From Rhyacophila brunnea (taxonomy: Eukaryota; Arthropoda; Insecta; Trichoptera; Rhyacophilidae): a stretch of DNA of 64,000 bases. A program made the translations under genes and the position numbers. The stretch lies in NCBI GenBank assembly GCA_022495005.1, contig JAGYXB010001356.1:608724-672723 (forward strand), read 5' to 3'. Shown here piece by piece: positions 36,136-47,458 of this stretch. The notes below the pieces were generated by a model, which saw nothing but the letters and a program-made list of their open reading frames with translations, was not told where the DNA came from and ran no database searches. Every line of letters begins with the position of its first letter. Position 1 is the stretch's first letter.

Positions 36136-37678
36136 CAGGGCTCGAAATGAACAAGAGCGCACCGGCGCGCCGTTCCGGTTCATGAAATCGCCAATTTATC
36201 GGTCATTTCAAAATACAATATGATGGAAAAACTAACGTTAAAATCAACTAGTTTATACACAAAACGGTGTTAACTAGGGAAAAATAATTGTGAAATAAAA
36301 TTAATGCTTTTGAAAATAATATAGGTACCTATCACTCTTATTTATTTGAGTCCATCTGTAAATGAAAACCCATTTTTTAACTCATCTAAAGCATCCAACG
36401 AGAATATTTCGTATAATTTTTGTAATACATGAATATCGATTTTAGTTTTACAAGCATCGTGGTGAATGGATTATTATAATTTATTATCGTATGCAAGCTG
36501 ATTTTATATACTGCCCACCAACTAATTTTGTGGTTCCATTTTTCAATATGGCGGCCTGACCAGTGACCACAGCCGCCGATGGCAGATCATAAATTATTTT
36601 CAATTGTTTACCGCCCGTTCTCCGACATTCGATTCTCAAATTTGAATGCTAAGTATATTATTCTAAGTATATTATTCGGCCTTTATTAGGAAAGTGCACT
36701 AAAACACAACCATAGAGTAGATATACACAATAGCAGAAATAACGTAAAATTATTCATGAGTATTGTTCTTTAATTGAATTTTGCGTTTATTACATATTTA
36801 TTAAATAGTTTTAAAACATAGTTTTTTTATTTTGAGTTATTTATGTTGAAAGCTGTTTCAGGATATAAAGCAGTTAGTTAGTAACATAAAATTTGTTTAA
36901 TACCCATAAAAATAGTTCGTTTTATACATTGCTAGCTCCACCTATCCGAAATATTGATTCTCGTCTTTTGTATAAGATTCATTCTGGGAATGATAAATAA
37001 GAAATTAATTTAAACGACTTTCTCATCGTAACAGGTTCGTGCTTTCAATTCAAACACAGATTGAAAAACAACGTGTGAATTTCCCAGAGTCGAGAATTAA
37101 ACCCAAAATTCACGACTTCAAAAGTGGACTTGTTATTACTCGTTCATCTTGAGCATTGTCTTTTTTTACTTTCCGATAAATTGATATATTATGTACCGTA
37201 AATGTGTACTTTTCTTTCAATGTAAGTATATTAAGAAAATGAATATCAATAATTCTATTATAAGACTCTAAAAATGTCTCGTGCAAAAATATCTAGATAC
37301 GACACTTGCGAGAATCATAATAATAATTATAACCGTTAGACCGCACGCATTTGATAACCACTTGTAGATGCCACAGGTCACAATAACTTGTAGATGAGTT
37401 AAGCTATGGCTACAGGCCATGTGTTCATCGTTTGACTCAAAGTGTTTTGCTATATGGTATGTACCCGGAAAAGTGCGGGGGTCCGCAGATTAGTGGCACT
37501 TGGTAAATTTTATAACCCCGCCTCCTCCCGCCACCTTAAAAAATATTACTTATGGATAATTTTACGAAATGGCCCAAACATACCTTCTTATTCGCATGAA
37601 TTTAAGTTCTAAGAATTGTTTGAAAAGGTGCCGGAGCCCGCTCCAGTCTAGAACCGCTCCGGTCCTTCTACACCGCTG
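36136..37678. mobile_element. Putative hAT element with GCTCCGG subterminal repeats
   Basis: The left end is CAGGGCTCGAAATGAAC. The right end, read inward, is CAGCGGTGTAGAAGG followed by ACCGGAGCGG. Both patterns are typical of one arthropod hAT group, with GCTCCGGT-like words near both ends. The flanking octamers match at only 5 of 8 positions. There is no transposase. The interior contains a copy of another repeat (37319-37556), so the present structure may be composite. Confidence 0.5.
37319..37556. repeat. Diverged interspersed repeat, copy 2
   Basis: It is the partner of the repeat at 30057-30315, in the same orientation, with similarity strongest in the first 65 and last 45 bases. Confidence 0.45.
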
Positions 37679-37837
37679 ACTATAGCCCGTTTAATCATAT
37701 AGTAAATCTAGCTCTGTTCATGTGGGAATCATTTGTAAATTTGTAACACTATCCGTACGAAAAAATTAAGTAAAGATTAATATGAAGACAAAAGTGCAGC
37801 AGTTGGCCGTATTTAATTTCACTTGTTATTATTTCAG

Positions 37838-38077
37838 ACGCCTAGTTTATATTTTAAACAATGCCCAAAACTACCATTGCAGCTCGAATTTAATATTGTC
37901 AGGGTGGCGTACAGACGGGTGGCGCAAAAGTGGCCCCAGACCCATAAATATAATAATGCGGACGCCATTACGTCCGCCATTGTTCCCGCCAAAACGTATG
38001 CGCGGGAAATACAGAAATCGCCGCGGGCTCCGAGGCTAAATCCTGAAACCTCGCTATGCGACGCCATGGGAAAATAA
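37838..38077 (+). other. CpG-rich open stretch after a good splice acceptor (unidentified)
   Basis: TTATTTCAG ends at 37837 and is followed by an open frame of about 79 codons to a TAA at 38075. The second half is unusually CpG-rich for this window and includes the near-palindrome GCGGACGCCATTACGTCCGC. CpG richness continues to about 38180. The peptide has no recognisable domain. It could be a terminal exon, a promoter-type CpG patch or a transposon end; none is proven. Confidence 0.25.
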
Positions 38078-38543
38078 GCGTTACGATAATTGGCTATTCG
38101 CTACGAATTAAACGCGAATCGGTTGGGGCGCTAGGGTAATTTTCCCGAAGTCGTTCGCATAATAGTTAGGTGCCGGTACACTATGCCACAGTTGGCGCGC
38201 TTATGATTTATTGAATCTGACAAAAGACACCGATGACGATTAAGATATTATGGAAACTAACTGAAAAACTATGCATTCTTTGGCACAGGATTAGTACACT
38301 TCGTGTTAATACAAATGTTCACTTTATGACGCCCACAGGAAACTCGCTATATTTACTAAACACTGCTGAATCCCCTAATGGCCTAATTCATAATAATATT
38401 ATGAATGAAAAAATTGACCAATCCACAAATACAAAAAAGCATAATCTATCGTCTATCAGCATTTTGGAGAAGCAATAGTTTGTGCGAATAATAAAAATCA
38501 GTCCGATTTTTAATACTTTTTATTGAAGCCAATTAGATTAAAT

Positions 38544-38812
38544 ACAGAGCTCGATATAAACCGGAACACAGCTCCGGTTAATAAAGTCCTTGCCCTTGAG
38601 ACTATCAAAATCTATAAACTGCGTTCTTGTACGTGAATTATTAAGAAAATATTAAATTTATATTTTAGATAAAGATTTTTTTATAAAGCTTAATACTAAA
38701 CACATGGTAAGCATATAACAGAAAAATCGAACACGTTTTAATATGTTCGGAAAATTATCGAGCGCTCCGGTTCGTTAAATATTCTATTTCTCTGCTTCTG
38801 GCTCTTGCCCAG
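38544..38812. repeat. hAT fragments with the GCTCCGGTT motif
   Basis: ACAGAGCTCGATATAAACCGG and CAGCTCCGGTTAAT at 38544 resemble the left end of the element at 36136. ATCGAGCGCTCCGGTTCG near 38755 recurs at 40245 as ATCGAGTGCTCCGGTTC. These are scattered pieces of the same family. Confidence 0.45.
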
Positions 38813-38868
38813 TGCAGTGCGTCAAACGTACAATATCTGCAATCATATTCATCAGATAGTATTTTTTT

Positions 38869-39105
38869 CGACCATGTCCGATCCTAATAAGATCATATTA
38901 TGTGCCTCCACAAAGTGGAGGTTCGTATTAACAAATTTTTGTTTTTACAAGAAATGGATGTTAGCCACTTGCTCAATCTATTAGGTCTATACTCGAACTC
39001 ATACACAAATTGAAAAAACAATATTTGTACTTGTCAGACCTAGATTTCGAACCTGTGACCCACGATACTATAGGCCGATGCTTAAGCCGCGCGGCCACCG
39101 TGGTA
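38869..39105 (-). repeat. tRNA-derived SINE, copy A
   Basis: On the - strand the head reads CACGGTGGCCGCGCGGCTTA, with box B near GGTTCGAAATC. It is followed by the same body as 26813-27040, ending in GGATCGGACATGG. It is the best preserved box A of the three copies. Confidence 0.8.
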
Positions 39106-39317
39106 TTTACATTCTATTATCTGGAAAACAATAGTATCTGACATAAAAAATCCTAGAGAAATTACCCTCCTTAATTAAAATAGCACCCTCTTCAACTTTT
39201 AAATAAAAAATGCTTATTAGATACTGTATATTATTATTTTGTATTATATTATACGCAAAGCGTACTAAAAATCTTCCAAGCTCTAGCATCCAGATCTACC
39301 GATATTTAGAATTTAAT

Positions 39318-39445
39318 TCAGCGCTCAAAATGGACTGGAACGCACCGGAGCGTGGCTCCGGTTTGTGAAATCCTCGAGACTACTGCTCCGCTTCGTCTCG
39401 TGAAAAAAATAATAATGGCGCTCCGGTTCGGAAAATATTGTGGCA
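39318..39445. repeat. hAT fragment rich in CTCCGG words
   Basis: GCTCAAAATGGACTGGAACG, then CACCGGAGCGTGGCTCCGG, and GGCGCTCCGGTTCGG near the end, as in the subterminal region of the 36.1-kb element. A lone CAGTGACGTCCC end of another hAT family follows at about 39706. Confidence 0.4.
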
Positions 39446-39860
39446 ATTATTATGTTTTTTAATGTTTAATAATATATGAAACTTGCCGTGTCTACAAACA
39501 ATGATAAGGTTTTGTGTTGTAAGTGTTTATGCGATCTCAATATGACATAAATCTTGATTAACGAGAGTTTTGTACCATGTCATAGGATTTGGGGTAAACA
39601 TTCCAGGATTCGTCTTCTACCATCTTCAATTTCTGTGGATATTGAATAATATTACTAATTTAACTAATTAAGCGATCGGAAATAATACATTATTTATAAG
39701 TTCAAAGCAGTGACGTCCCGCGGTGGTAGACAAACTATGCACTGCTTATTATATTATTTATGCGACAGATAAACTGGGTACTGAAAAATAATAATACCAT
39801 TTTTGACAGCATATTTCATTGCCAAGATCGTTAGTAGTATTGCGTATCAGCGCATCTATT

Positions 39861-40137
39861 CTATACACAAGACTGCTGTCGACCGCTATCGGCAGCTATT
39901 GGGGGTAGTTTTGTATCGAAGTATTAACACTTATTGTAAAAATTACAATAAGTTAGTTGTAATTGTTACAATAAGTGCTATGTTTTAACAGCACCTCTTA
40001 TGGGTGTGCTAAATTTTAGAGCGAGATAGACAGTTTTGACTATTTAGATGGCTAACTTATTGTGACAATTATAACACTTCGATACAAACTTATGAAAAAC
40101 TACCCTAGATAGCTGCCGATAGCACTTTTGTCTGTAG
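39861..40137. mobile_element. MITE of the 1521-2019 family
   Basis: The ends CTATACACAAGACTGCTG and (right, inward) CTACAGACAAAAGTGC are followed in both arms by GCTATCGGCAGCTAT, GGGTAGTTTT and GTATCGAAGT in inverted orientation. AACACTTATTGTAA and its reverse complement surround the centre. It is shorter than the copy at 1521. Confidence 0.65.
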
Positions 40138-40844
40138 AATCGATGAGCTGATACTTAAAAAGTATTATTTCATCTGTCCGTATACGGTAATTAGGTAAGT
40201 AGGTAGGTATATAAAAAAACTTGCACACTGATATTTTCGGAAAATTATCGAGTGCTCCGGTTCATAAACTTTTCTATTTAGAGCGCTGGAATTTATCGTG
40301 TCAGCGCCGGAAGCGCATTACAAAATCTACTCTCATAAGATGTATTATTCTCTTACTTTCGTTTATTTTACAACTCCCGTGTTCCGGCTTTAAGCAGCGC
40401 ATGGCTTATCTTCTCCGTGTGATATCACTGGTAACTTACATAAATATTATAAACTGCATTATCAACTGTATGCACAACGATGATTCTACGTAGACGCCGA
40501 CTTGGCCATCCCTGATCCAGAAATATAATATATTCGAGAATATTTGATTAAGTCCATGAAATTGGGACAAGCGATAATCCTTATCAAAACTTTGGACAAG
40601 ATGGAGGAGGCAGATAAGTGTCTACTTGGAGACAAAATACATAAATTCTCGATTAACATATCGTATAATTAATTGTAATAATCCCAGAATATTAATTAAT
40701 TGTAAATAACTTAGCAAGTTTACTAATGCCCTTAGCCTGAAAATTATTTGTCTACCATGATTAGGTATTGTATTATTCGATATTACCGACACAATTTATT
40801 TTAGTAGCATCTCGAAACTAAAATGTAATAAATATATTCTACTC

Positions 40845-41525
40845 ATATATTGGTGTGTACCGCCAGGTTTTTGAAGCTGTCGATGCTCTCGGTGTTTTGC
40901 CTTGCTTCCCTTGCCCTAGTTTCAAATACCTTGGGGTACACATCACGGGAACTGGCGTTTTGTAGAGAGATCTCGCTATCCGAATGGGAATGGCTGGAGC
41001 AACATTCAATTGCGGAGTGTCTGGGACTCATTATTGTACTCGGTCAAAAACCAGATGCCTCCTATTCGATGCTTGCATTCTGACGATCCTGCTTTACGGT
41101 GTCGAATCATGGCAACTTACGAAGGCTCAGAGCCACCGTATACTGAGCTTTTAAAACAGATGTTTACGACGGACACCGTGTGTGTGGTGGTACGACTTTA
41201 GGAGTAACGAGGAGATAAGAGAACGCACTAAGCAGCCTCTCATCACGCTTAGAGTGAAGAGGCGACGTTGGACCTGGCTCGGCCACGAGCTGCGTATGGC
41301 AGAAGAGAACTTCAAATTGGCTTGCCTGTTCTTCAAACCGACCAGATTCCAGCGTACTGGAAGGCCGTTAAATACTATATATACTCTAGCTAGCTAGAGT
41401 ATAGAGTGTATACGGCGGAGCTACGGGATGCTGGTTTGACCTGGAACGAAGCAAGAAGACTGGTGAGCGATAGGAATTCTTGGAGGCACCGCGTGGTGTC
41501 CATAATATGCTCCAACTAAGAGACG
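40845..41525 (+). pseudogene. LINE ORF2 C-terminal relic (second LINE family)
   Basis: Pieces in changing frames read FKYLGVHITGTG, then ILLYGVESWQLTKAQSHRI, EEIRERTKQPLITLRVKRR, RWTWLGHELRMAE and LTWNEARRLVSDRNSWRH. This is the well-known tail of a LINE family lacking RNase H at this point. The GAAGAAGAAGAAGAA tail at 41535-41550 fits a LINE 3' microsatellite. It has several frameshifts, and a perfect 22-bp palindrome at 41381-41402 replaces part of the expected coding sequence. Confidence 0.75.
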
Positions 41526-42179
41526 GATATGGCCGAAGAAGAAGAAGAATCATATATTATTTGTTAAAATAATAGAATAAGAGAGAAATAATAGTAAAAA
41601 TAGGTAGTCAAACTTACAAGGCCGACCACGCCATTTTTAGTTTGTTATGTATGTACTTGATTTAGAGTTTAGACATTGGTAATTCACTTGCTGAAATTTT
41701 ATGACTGTCGTTGATAAGCTTGAAAATCAACAGTTTAAGTATTACGACAATGATACGGAATACAGTTAACTTACTAGTCTATTTAAAATTAATAATGCTA
41801 GAATTATTCAGAGTATTGGAGCGAAGCTTAGAACAGTAGCACGGAGCAGTGGAGCAATGGGATTTCACCCCGAGCGGAGCAGAAACTGGAGCGGTGCTGA
41901 AGTAAGTATTAGGTCTCGAAGCGGGGCTGGAGCGGAGCAACTCAAAAGGGGGCCGTCCAATCCTCTGGAATTATTGTCAAAATGCCTTCGAACGATTATT
42001 CATTTCGATCAATGGTGAATGACAATAGAGACCACAGACTAATAAAAATTGGATGAGTACCTTTAAAATATGTATACATTACAATCTCACAATTTTTATT
42101 TAGTAAAAACACGTTAAAAGATATTTCAAAATATAAATAATTATCAGTTTATACTGACAGTGATACTGGTCTTGTAATT
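41526..42179. other. No gene; GGAGC-rich patch
   Basis: The stretch 41815-41955 is dense in GGAGC and GAGCGG words and may be a third remnant of the CTCCGG-type hAT family. The remainder is AT-rich. Confidence 0.35.
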
Positions 42180-42187
42180 TCGATAAT

Positions 42188-42585
42188 CAGTGACGTCCCT
42201 AGATAAAATGCCGCCCCTAGGCAGCACCAAAAGCCGCCTCATTTTTATACAGTATTTTTATCATCCTTTCATCAGTCCAATATCTAATAACTGTGTTGTA
42301 TGGGTACATAACTAATAAAATATCATACTAATTGTTCGAAAATCTGCACGTGTCGTTTCTGGTCACCAATTAGGCACGTCGAAGGGCAACGAAAGTAAAC
42401 TAGATATCGCGAACCCGATAAAACCAGTGAGCTGATTTTTTTAATGGAAAGATATTTTCGTTATTACTAAGTTTAGGTACCTATTTCTATATAGTATTCC
42501 AAATAATTTTCCTCGATTTGCCGCCCTTCGAGTAACTGCCCCCCCAAGTGACGCTCAATCTACCTGCCCCCACGGGACGTCACTG
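42188..42585. mobile_element. hAT MITE with perfect TIR and target duplication
   Basis: The ends CAGTGACGTCCC and GGGACGTCACTG are exact inverted repeats, and TCGATAAT is duplicated perfectly on both sides (42180-42187 and 42586-42593). C-rich blocks (GCCGCCCCTAGG, TGCCCCCC) lie inside each end. The 398-bp element encodes nothing. Confidence 0.9.
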
Positions 42586-42593
42586 TCGATAAT

Positions 42594-43443
42594 TCGTGAA
42601 TACGGTGTCATAATAGAAAAAATGGGAAAGTGTAAAATGTATATACCTAGTATGAATGATAATAGTAAAAGAAGTTTAATAATTGTAATGCACAATTATC
42701 AAACATAGAGTGCCAACTAATTCAATCAATAAAACATGAAATATTTAGTACTATTAATCTTACAGCTTATAAGATTCGGCTTTCTGCCAACTTAACCCTG
42801 TGTAAAGAATGCTTTATAATTCATTTATCTACCTCAAATAAAATGTCATTTGTAAACTCGTTGAAATATTAAATTATAATTTTTTTGGGCGCCTTAAAAT
42901 GTGTGTATTTACAAATTAAATATAACAGTATAAAAATAAGAACACAGCTAATCGTGAAAAGTGTTATTTAATTACACAAAAACAATTTACATTGAAATTT
43001 AAAATGATACGGAAACATATTAAAATTCTAATACAAATTTGAGAAGCGTTCACTTGGTACAGTACATTAGAGTTTTTGTTGTAAGATGGTAATTATTACT
43101 TAGCTTTAAGTGTGATGGCTGGAATCTCATCTTGTCTTCTATCTTTCCGTCCGAAAGAAGAAGCGCCATTCTGCGTTGAACTGTTTCTATTATGTTAACC
43201 GAGCACGTCCCATCTGAACTGAATCTTATCTTGGAGTGAAATCTTCTGGGTGGAAATAAGTTATTTGTTGACAAGACGCTTTCAAAAAGGCGGGAAGAAA
43301 CCCCATTGGCTCATTTTTTAACCGTCATTGTTTTAGAAACAAGGTTGACACATACTTTTAACAAGGTTGTGCCAAATTTATTGTTAATTAAATTAACATT
43401 ATTTATTTAATATCTGCGTTTGAAAAGTAGACATGTCACGTGC
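42594..43443. other. No gene recognised
   Basis: AT-rich. A frame at 43050-43274 on the - strand has no domain. Confidence 0.4.
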
Positions 43444-43600
43444 AATGTAACATGACAATACCCTCGTTCCGCAATAGATGAAAAAATCTGGAACTCTTCC
43501 CCAGGGTGTCCAATGTCAGTCGACAGAAGTCGCAGGCACCTCATGTGGAAGCAGTATCCAACAGATTGTTAGAATAATGTAGTGACTCAGCATAGTTTTG

Positions 43601-43697
43601 TCCATCAAAGGAAGGTAGTGTTGTCCTTCAAAAGAAGATCATTTTGTACATCGGAGAAGATTGTGTCGTACATCGGAGAAGATCGTGTCATCCTTCA
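43601..43697. repeat. Short minisatellite, about 22-24-bp unit
   Basis: Four to five adjacent units follow the pattern TGTCCTTCAAAAGAAGAT or TGTACATCGGAGAAGATTG. The two best preserved units are next to each other and differ at two positions. Confidence 0.65.
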
Positions 43698-44008
43698 GGT
43701 CTTCGCTTTTCATTCTTGTTTAGAACTAGCTAAGGTTTCACTTTCTTTCCTTCAATAGGAACTGTCTACACTTGCACTGAACTTGAAATTATATTTATTC
43801 TTCTCGTCGTCGAAAAAGTTGTTTAAAAATTATATATTATACCATACTCTATGTACCATACCAATCGAAGAAAACAGATATACAATTATAATTAATAATC
43901 ACATATAAATCAGGTAATAAAAATGTACATGCAAGTACACACAAAATTTTTTTAAAATAGGGTAAAATTTAGAGAAAATTGTAAATATAGTTAATTATGC
44001 AATTAAGA

Positions 44009-44390
44009 ATTGTTTATAAAGAAAAGGTAGTTCTCTATGAACGCCAAAAAATTTGAAAAAGAAACAATCTTAAACATTTTTCTTTTATAACAAAAGCGGA
44101 ATACTTATTGTTAATCAGTCATTTTAGGTGATAACATATCATAGTAAACATAGTATTACATTATAATAAAGAATTGTGGAAAGTTACGGTAGTACTTTTG
44201 GAAAGTACGCCAACAAATTTGAACAAGAAATCCACAATCTTTTACTTAAATTACAGAAATTTATTTATATATAAATAGTGATAACAAGAATTCCATTATC
44301 ATTAGTAATATTTGGTTGTTATAACAAAATTGTGGCGATTTACGGTAGTTCTATGAAAAGAACGCCTAAAAATTGAAAAAGGGCCACAAT
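44009..44390. repeat. Three dispersed units with a conserved two-part hairpin
   Basis: Units start about 155-164 bp apart (44009-44068, 44173-44238, 44329-44390). Each has an outer stem (ATTGTTT/AAACAAT, ATTGTGGA/TCCACAAT, ATTGTGGC/GCCACAAT) and an inner hairpin. The inner hairpin is framed by GGTA and GCC, with arms GTTC/GAAC, GTACTTT/AAAGTAC and GTTCT/AGAAC. Between them the word AATTTGAA or AATTGAA is conserved on the 3' side. The paired positions change together. No known RNA family is recognised. Confidence 0.7.
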
Positions 44391-44425
44391 CTTATCAAAC
44401 AATACCTTTTTGAGTTATAATTATA

Positions 44426-44820
44426 ATTACCACGATATTCCATTTAAATATCGGTAATAAAATCAAGAATTAATAGTTATTTAATACTATTTGAACATTG
44501 GTAATAAAATATAGAAATACTATTTAATACCATTTAAATATCATCATTTAAATACTGGTAATAAAATTCAATAGACAATAGTTGCTTCCATTTAGATCAT
44601 TCAAATAATGGAAACAAAATTAAGAGATATTTCCATACTATATCATCATAATAATGGAAATAAAGTTAAAAGATTTAGAGATTAAGTTGCTACCATTTAA
44701 ATATCATTCAAATGATGGAAATAAAGATAAAAGATTTAGAGATTAAGTTGCTTCCATTTAAATATCATTCAAATGATGGAAATAAAGATAAAAGATTTAG
44801 AGATTAAGTTGCTTCCATGC
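44426..44820. repeat. Tandem array of ~60-bp hairpin units
   Basis: About seven units run from 44426 to 44820. The last two full units are nearly identical over 61 bp (unit AGATTTAGAGATTAAGTTGC...). Earlier units are diverged but keep a stem: ATTACC/GGTAAT with GATATT/AATATC (44426-44458), TACCA/TGGTA with TTTAAAT/ATTTAAA (44528-44560), TTCCATT/AATGGAA (44586-44613) and TTTCCAT/ATGGAAA (44630-44660). Confidence 0.75.
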
Positions 44821-47458
44821 TATACCATTATAATATACATTATTATTGACAATAAGAACAAAAAAAATACAATAACTTTATACAATCCAAGTTATATTGT
44901 ACGAAAAGAAAATTTTAATTTATAGAATTATACTATAAATTATTTTTAAAGAGACATTTAAGTTTTACGATCATTCTTGTTGCATTGTAATTTAATTTAA
45001 TAAGGAGTGATTTTACTTTTAACCATATTAATTTACAGGTTAAATATCATCAAATTACAATTTGTAAGAAGAAAAATTATACAAAAATTAATTATGCACA
45101 ATTAAGAGAAATCAATATGTTTACATTCATATTGATTAAGTATTTATTTGAAAACAACTGCGAATCAACGTGTAAAATATGACTATTCATTATGAATATA
45201 CATTTATTAGAGAAAAAAGCACGATAAAATTCAACAGGGTTAATTCAATAGAAATTCTGAGAAAGGTACCAAACATATGGGTCTGAGAAGATTAAGCAAG
45301 TACTAAACTGATATTCCCTTCGCTCCAGGTCCCAGAAGGCAATTACAGGCTACAAAAAGAACACAATCCAGTACTAACTTGTAATTTATAAACATTTACA
45401 CTTGTAAAATATTTAAAGAGAAAAAATATATTCGAAAATATGAAAAAAAAAGAAACTCCCATATATTTAGTGATAGGAATAACTCGACTTAGGGTTTTCA
45501 ACTCGACGGTATATACTAACTTACCATTTAGCAAGCAGTCCGTACATTTATAATTATTAGTTAACATAGCAACAAAATATTTAGATGAGTTTGTGGTCTT
45601 TTGTGTCATTTACCGGGATTAACGCAATGAATAATTCAGTTACTCCCAATAGCATCGAACAACATTTCCTAAACGATTAGACATTCTACGAAAATTAATC
45701 AATAATAATGTCATCATCTGCTCTAATTGACTCGGACCCAACTAATAATTACGGCTCGTACTTCAAGATTACACTAATACCCATACATCACACCATACTT
45801 TAACAACCCCTTTTATACATCATTGGTTGTTCTTTTATTCATCATCTAATGTTGCTCCACCGCTACTAGCTACGCCAAGATCAATCGAAACAAAGAGAGA
45901 TCTCAAAGTCTTTTATATTCTTCTTCCTGATTCAACTCTATTACTAAATTTTCTTAACCTAAGTCGTTGAATCAATCAGAATGTATAATTGACAAAGAAA
46001 CTAAAAAGAAAGAAAGCTATGAAAATATCATCTGAACCCACAAAAATAATCAAAAACATTACATTAAACGTCCGAAGTTAATTTGTAATTAAGTTTTTGA
46101 ATTCCACCAGCGAAATTCGAAGCAACAACCACTTTGTCATGTTGTTACCTCTTTGCAAAGAACGAATTTAGTGACACAAAATAAGAAGCATTCAAGCCTC
46201 CACCATTGCCTTTTTACAATAAAAACATTTCGAGCAAGAACTTAATTTAGTGACCAATTCCCAGGCTTGTTTCCTATTCTGAGCTCGAAAAAATAGCATA
46301 CCGTGAGATCACGTAATATATGCCCCATTGAGTAAAGAATCCCCTCTCTATGTTCGCAACTCAATGGTAAGAAATAGAATCGTTGCAACTTAATGAAATT
46401 TTCGCGACTTCACAAGCTAACAAACAATCCATAGAAAAATACACGAAGGCGCTGGCTAACATAAGTTACACCAGTCTATCCGACATGCCGAGCTACAGAA
46501 GAGAAATTGTATAACCTCGTTCAATAAGGTTAAATAACTAGAAATTATCACCATGAACGAGAAAAAGAGAAAAAAAAATTACCCATGAATCTAGATAACT
46601 TCATCAAGCTCTCTACTCTAAAAAAAACTTTTAGCAGTATTAAAAAATATAAAGAAAATTAACCCATAAGCAAAATTAAACCTTTCTCTCAGAATATAAT
46701 GTAAGTTATAGAAATAATCCAAACAATATTAGGATTATAACAGTATTGTTAATACAAAACAAAAATTGACAATCGTACTTGTCAGAATCCACGCAGAAAA
46801 CCTCTCAACAACTACAACCAAGCAATTAAAACCGATACCTGTCAATATACTGAAATACATTATTTTATAAGTGTTTTTTTTTTACATTCATTAAGCAAAG
46901 TATACCATTTTTTAGGACAACAATTTGTATCAGGTTGCAATTCCATAGTCAAAGCGCTGGAAAGTTGCTGCCTTGAATTCCATAAGTAGACTGTACTTCA
47001 TTCATAGTACTTCAGGATCGACATTATCAACCTTGAATAAAAAAACAAAAATATGTAGTTTAAAACAGTTTAAACAATTTACATAGAAGATTTATTTAAT
47101 TAGAGTTATACAATATTAAGGAGTTTCTATAATATATTGAATAACGGAGAAATGATAAGGTAATTGTTGCAAAAACGCAACGATTATTACAACAAGAATG
47201 ATAGTTTTGTTTTATAGACAGACTTTTAGTCTTTGACATCAATACATACACAAAGAATTGTTAGTAATACAAAATTACTTGTATTATCAATGAATCTAAA
47301 AATAAGTGTCTATACAATGTATAGAGTTACCCCTTTTGTTGAATAGAAAGGAATAAATAACTTTCTTATTAAAAAATATAGTAAGTTCATTTAATTTAAA
47401 TAGTTTAAATCATTAATTAATGTATTCAATCATTAATTCTTTAGAGTTAAATTAACAA
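44821..47458. other. No gene; AT-rich, hairpin-prone, probable 3' part of an old gypsy copy
   Basis: Only short frames occur. A further stem (ACAATAACTT with AAGTTATATTGT, about 44870-44900) continues the hairpin-rich character. Its position after the end of a gypsy pol on the - strand suggests retroelement 3' sequence, but there is no homology proof. Confidence 0.35.
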
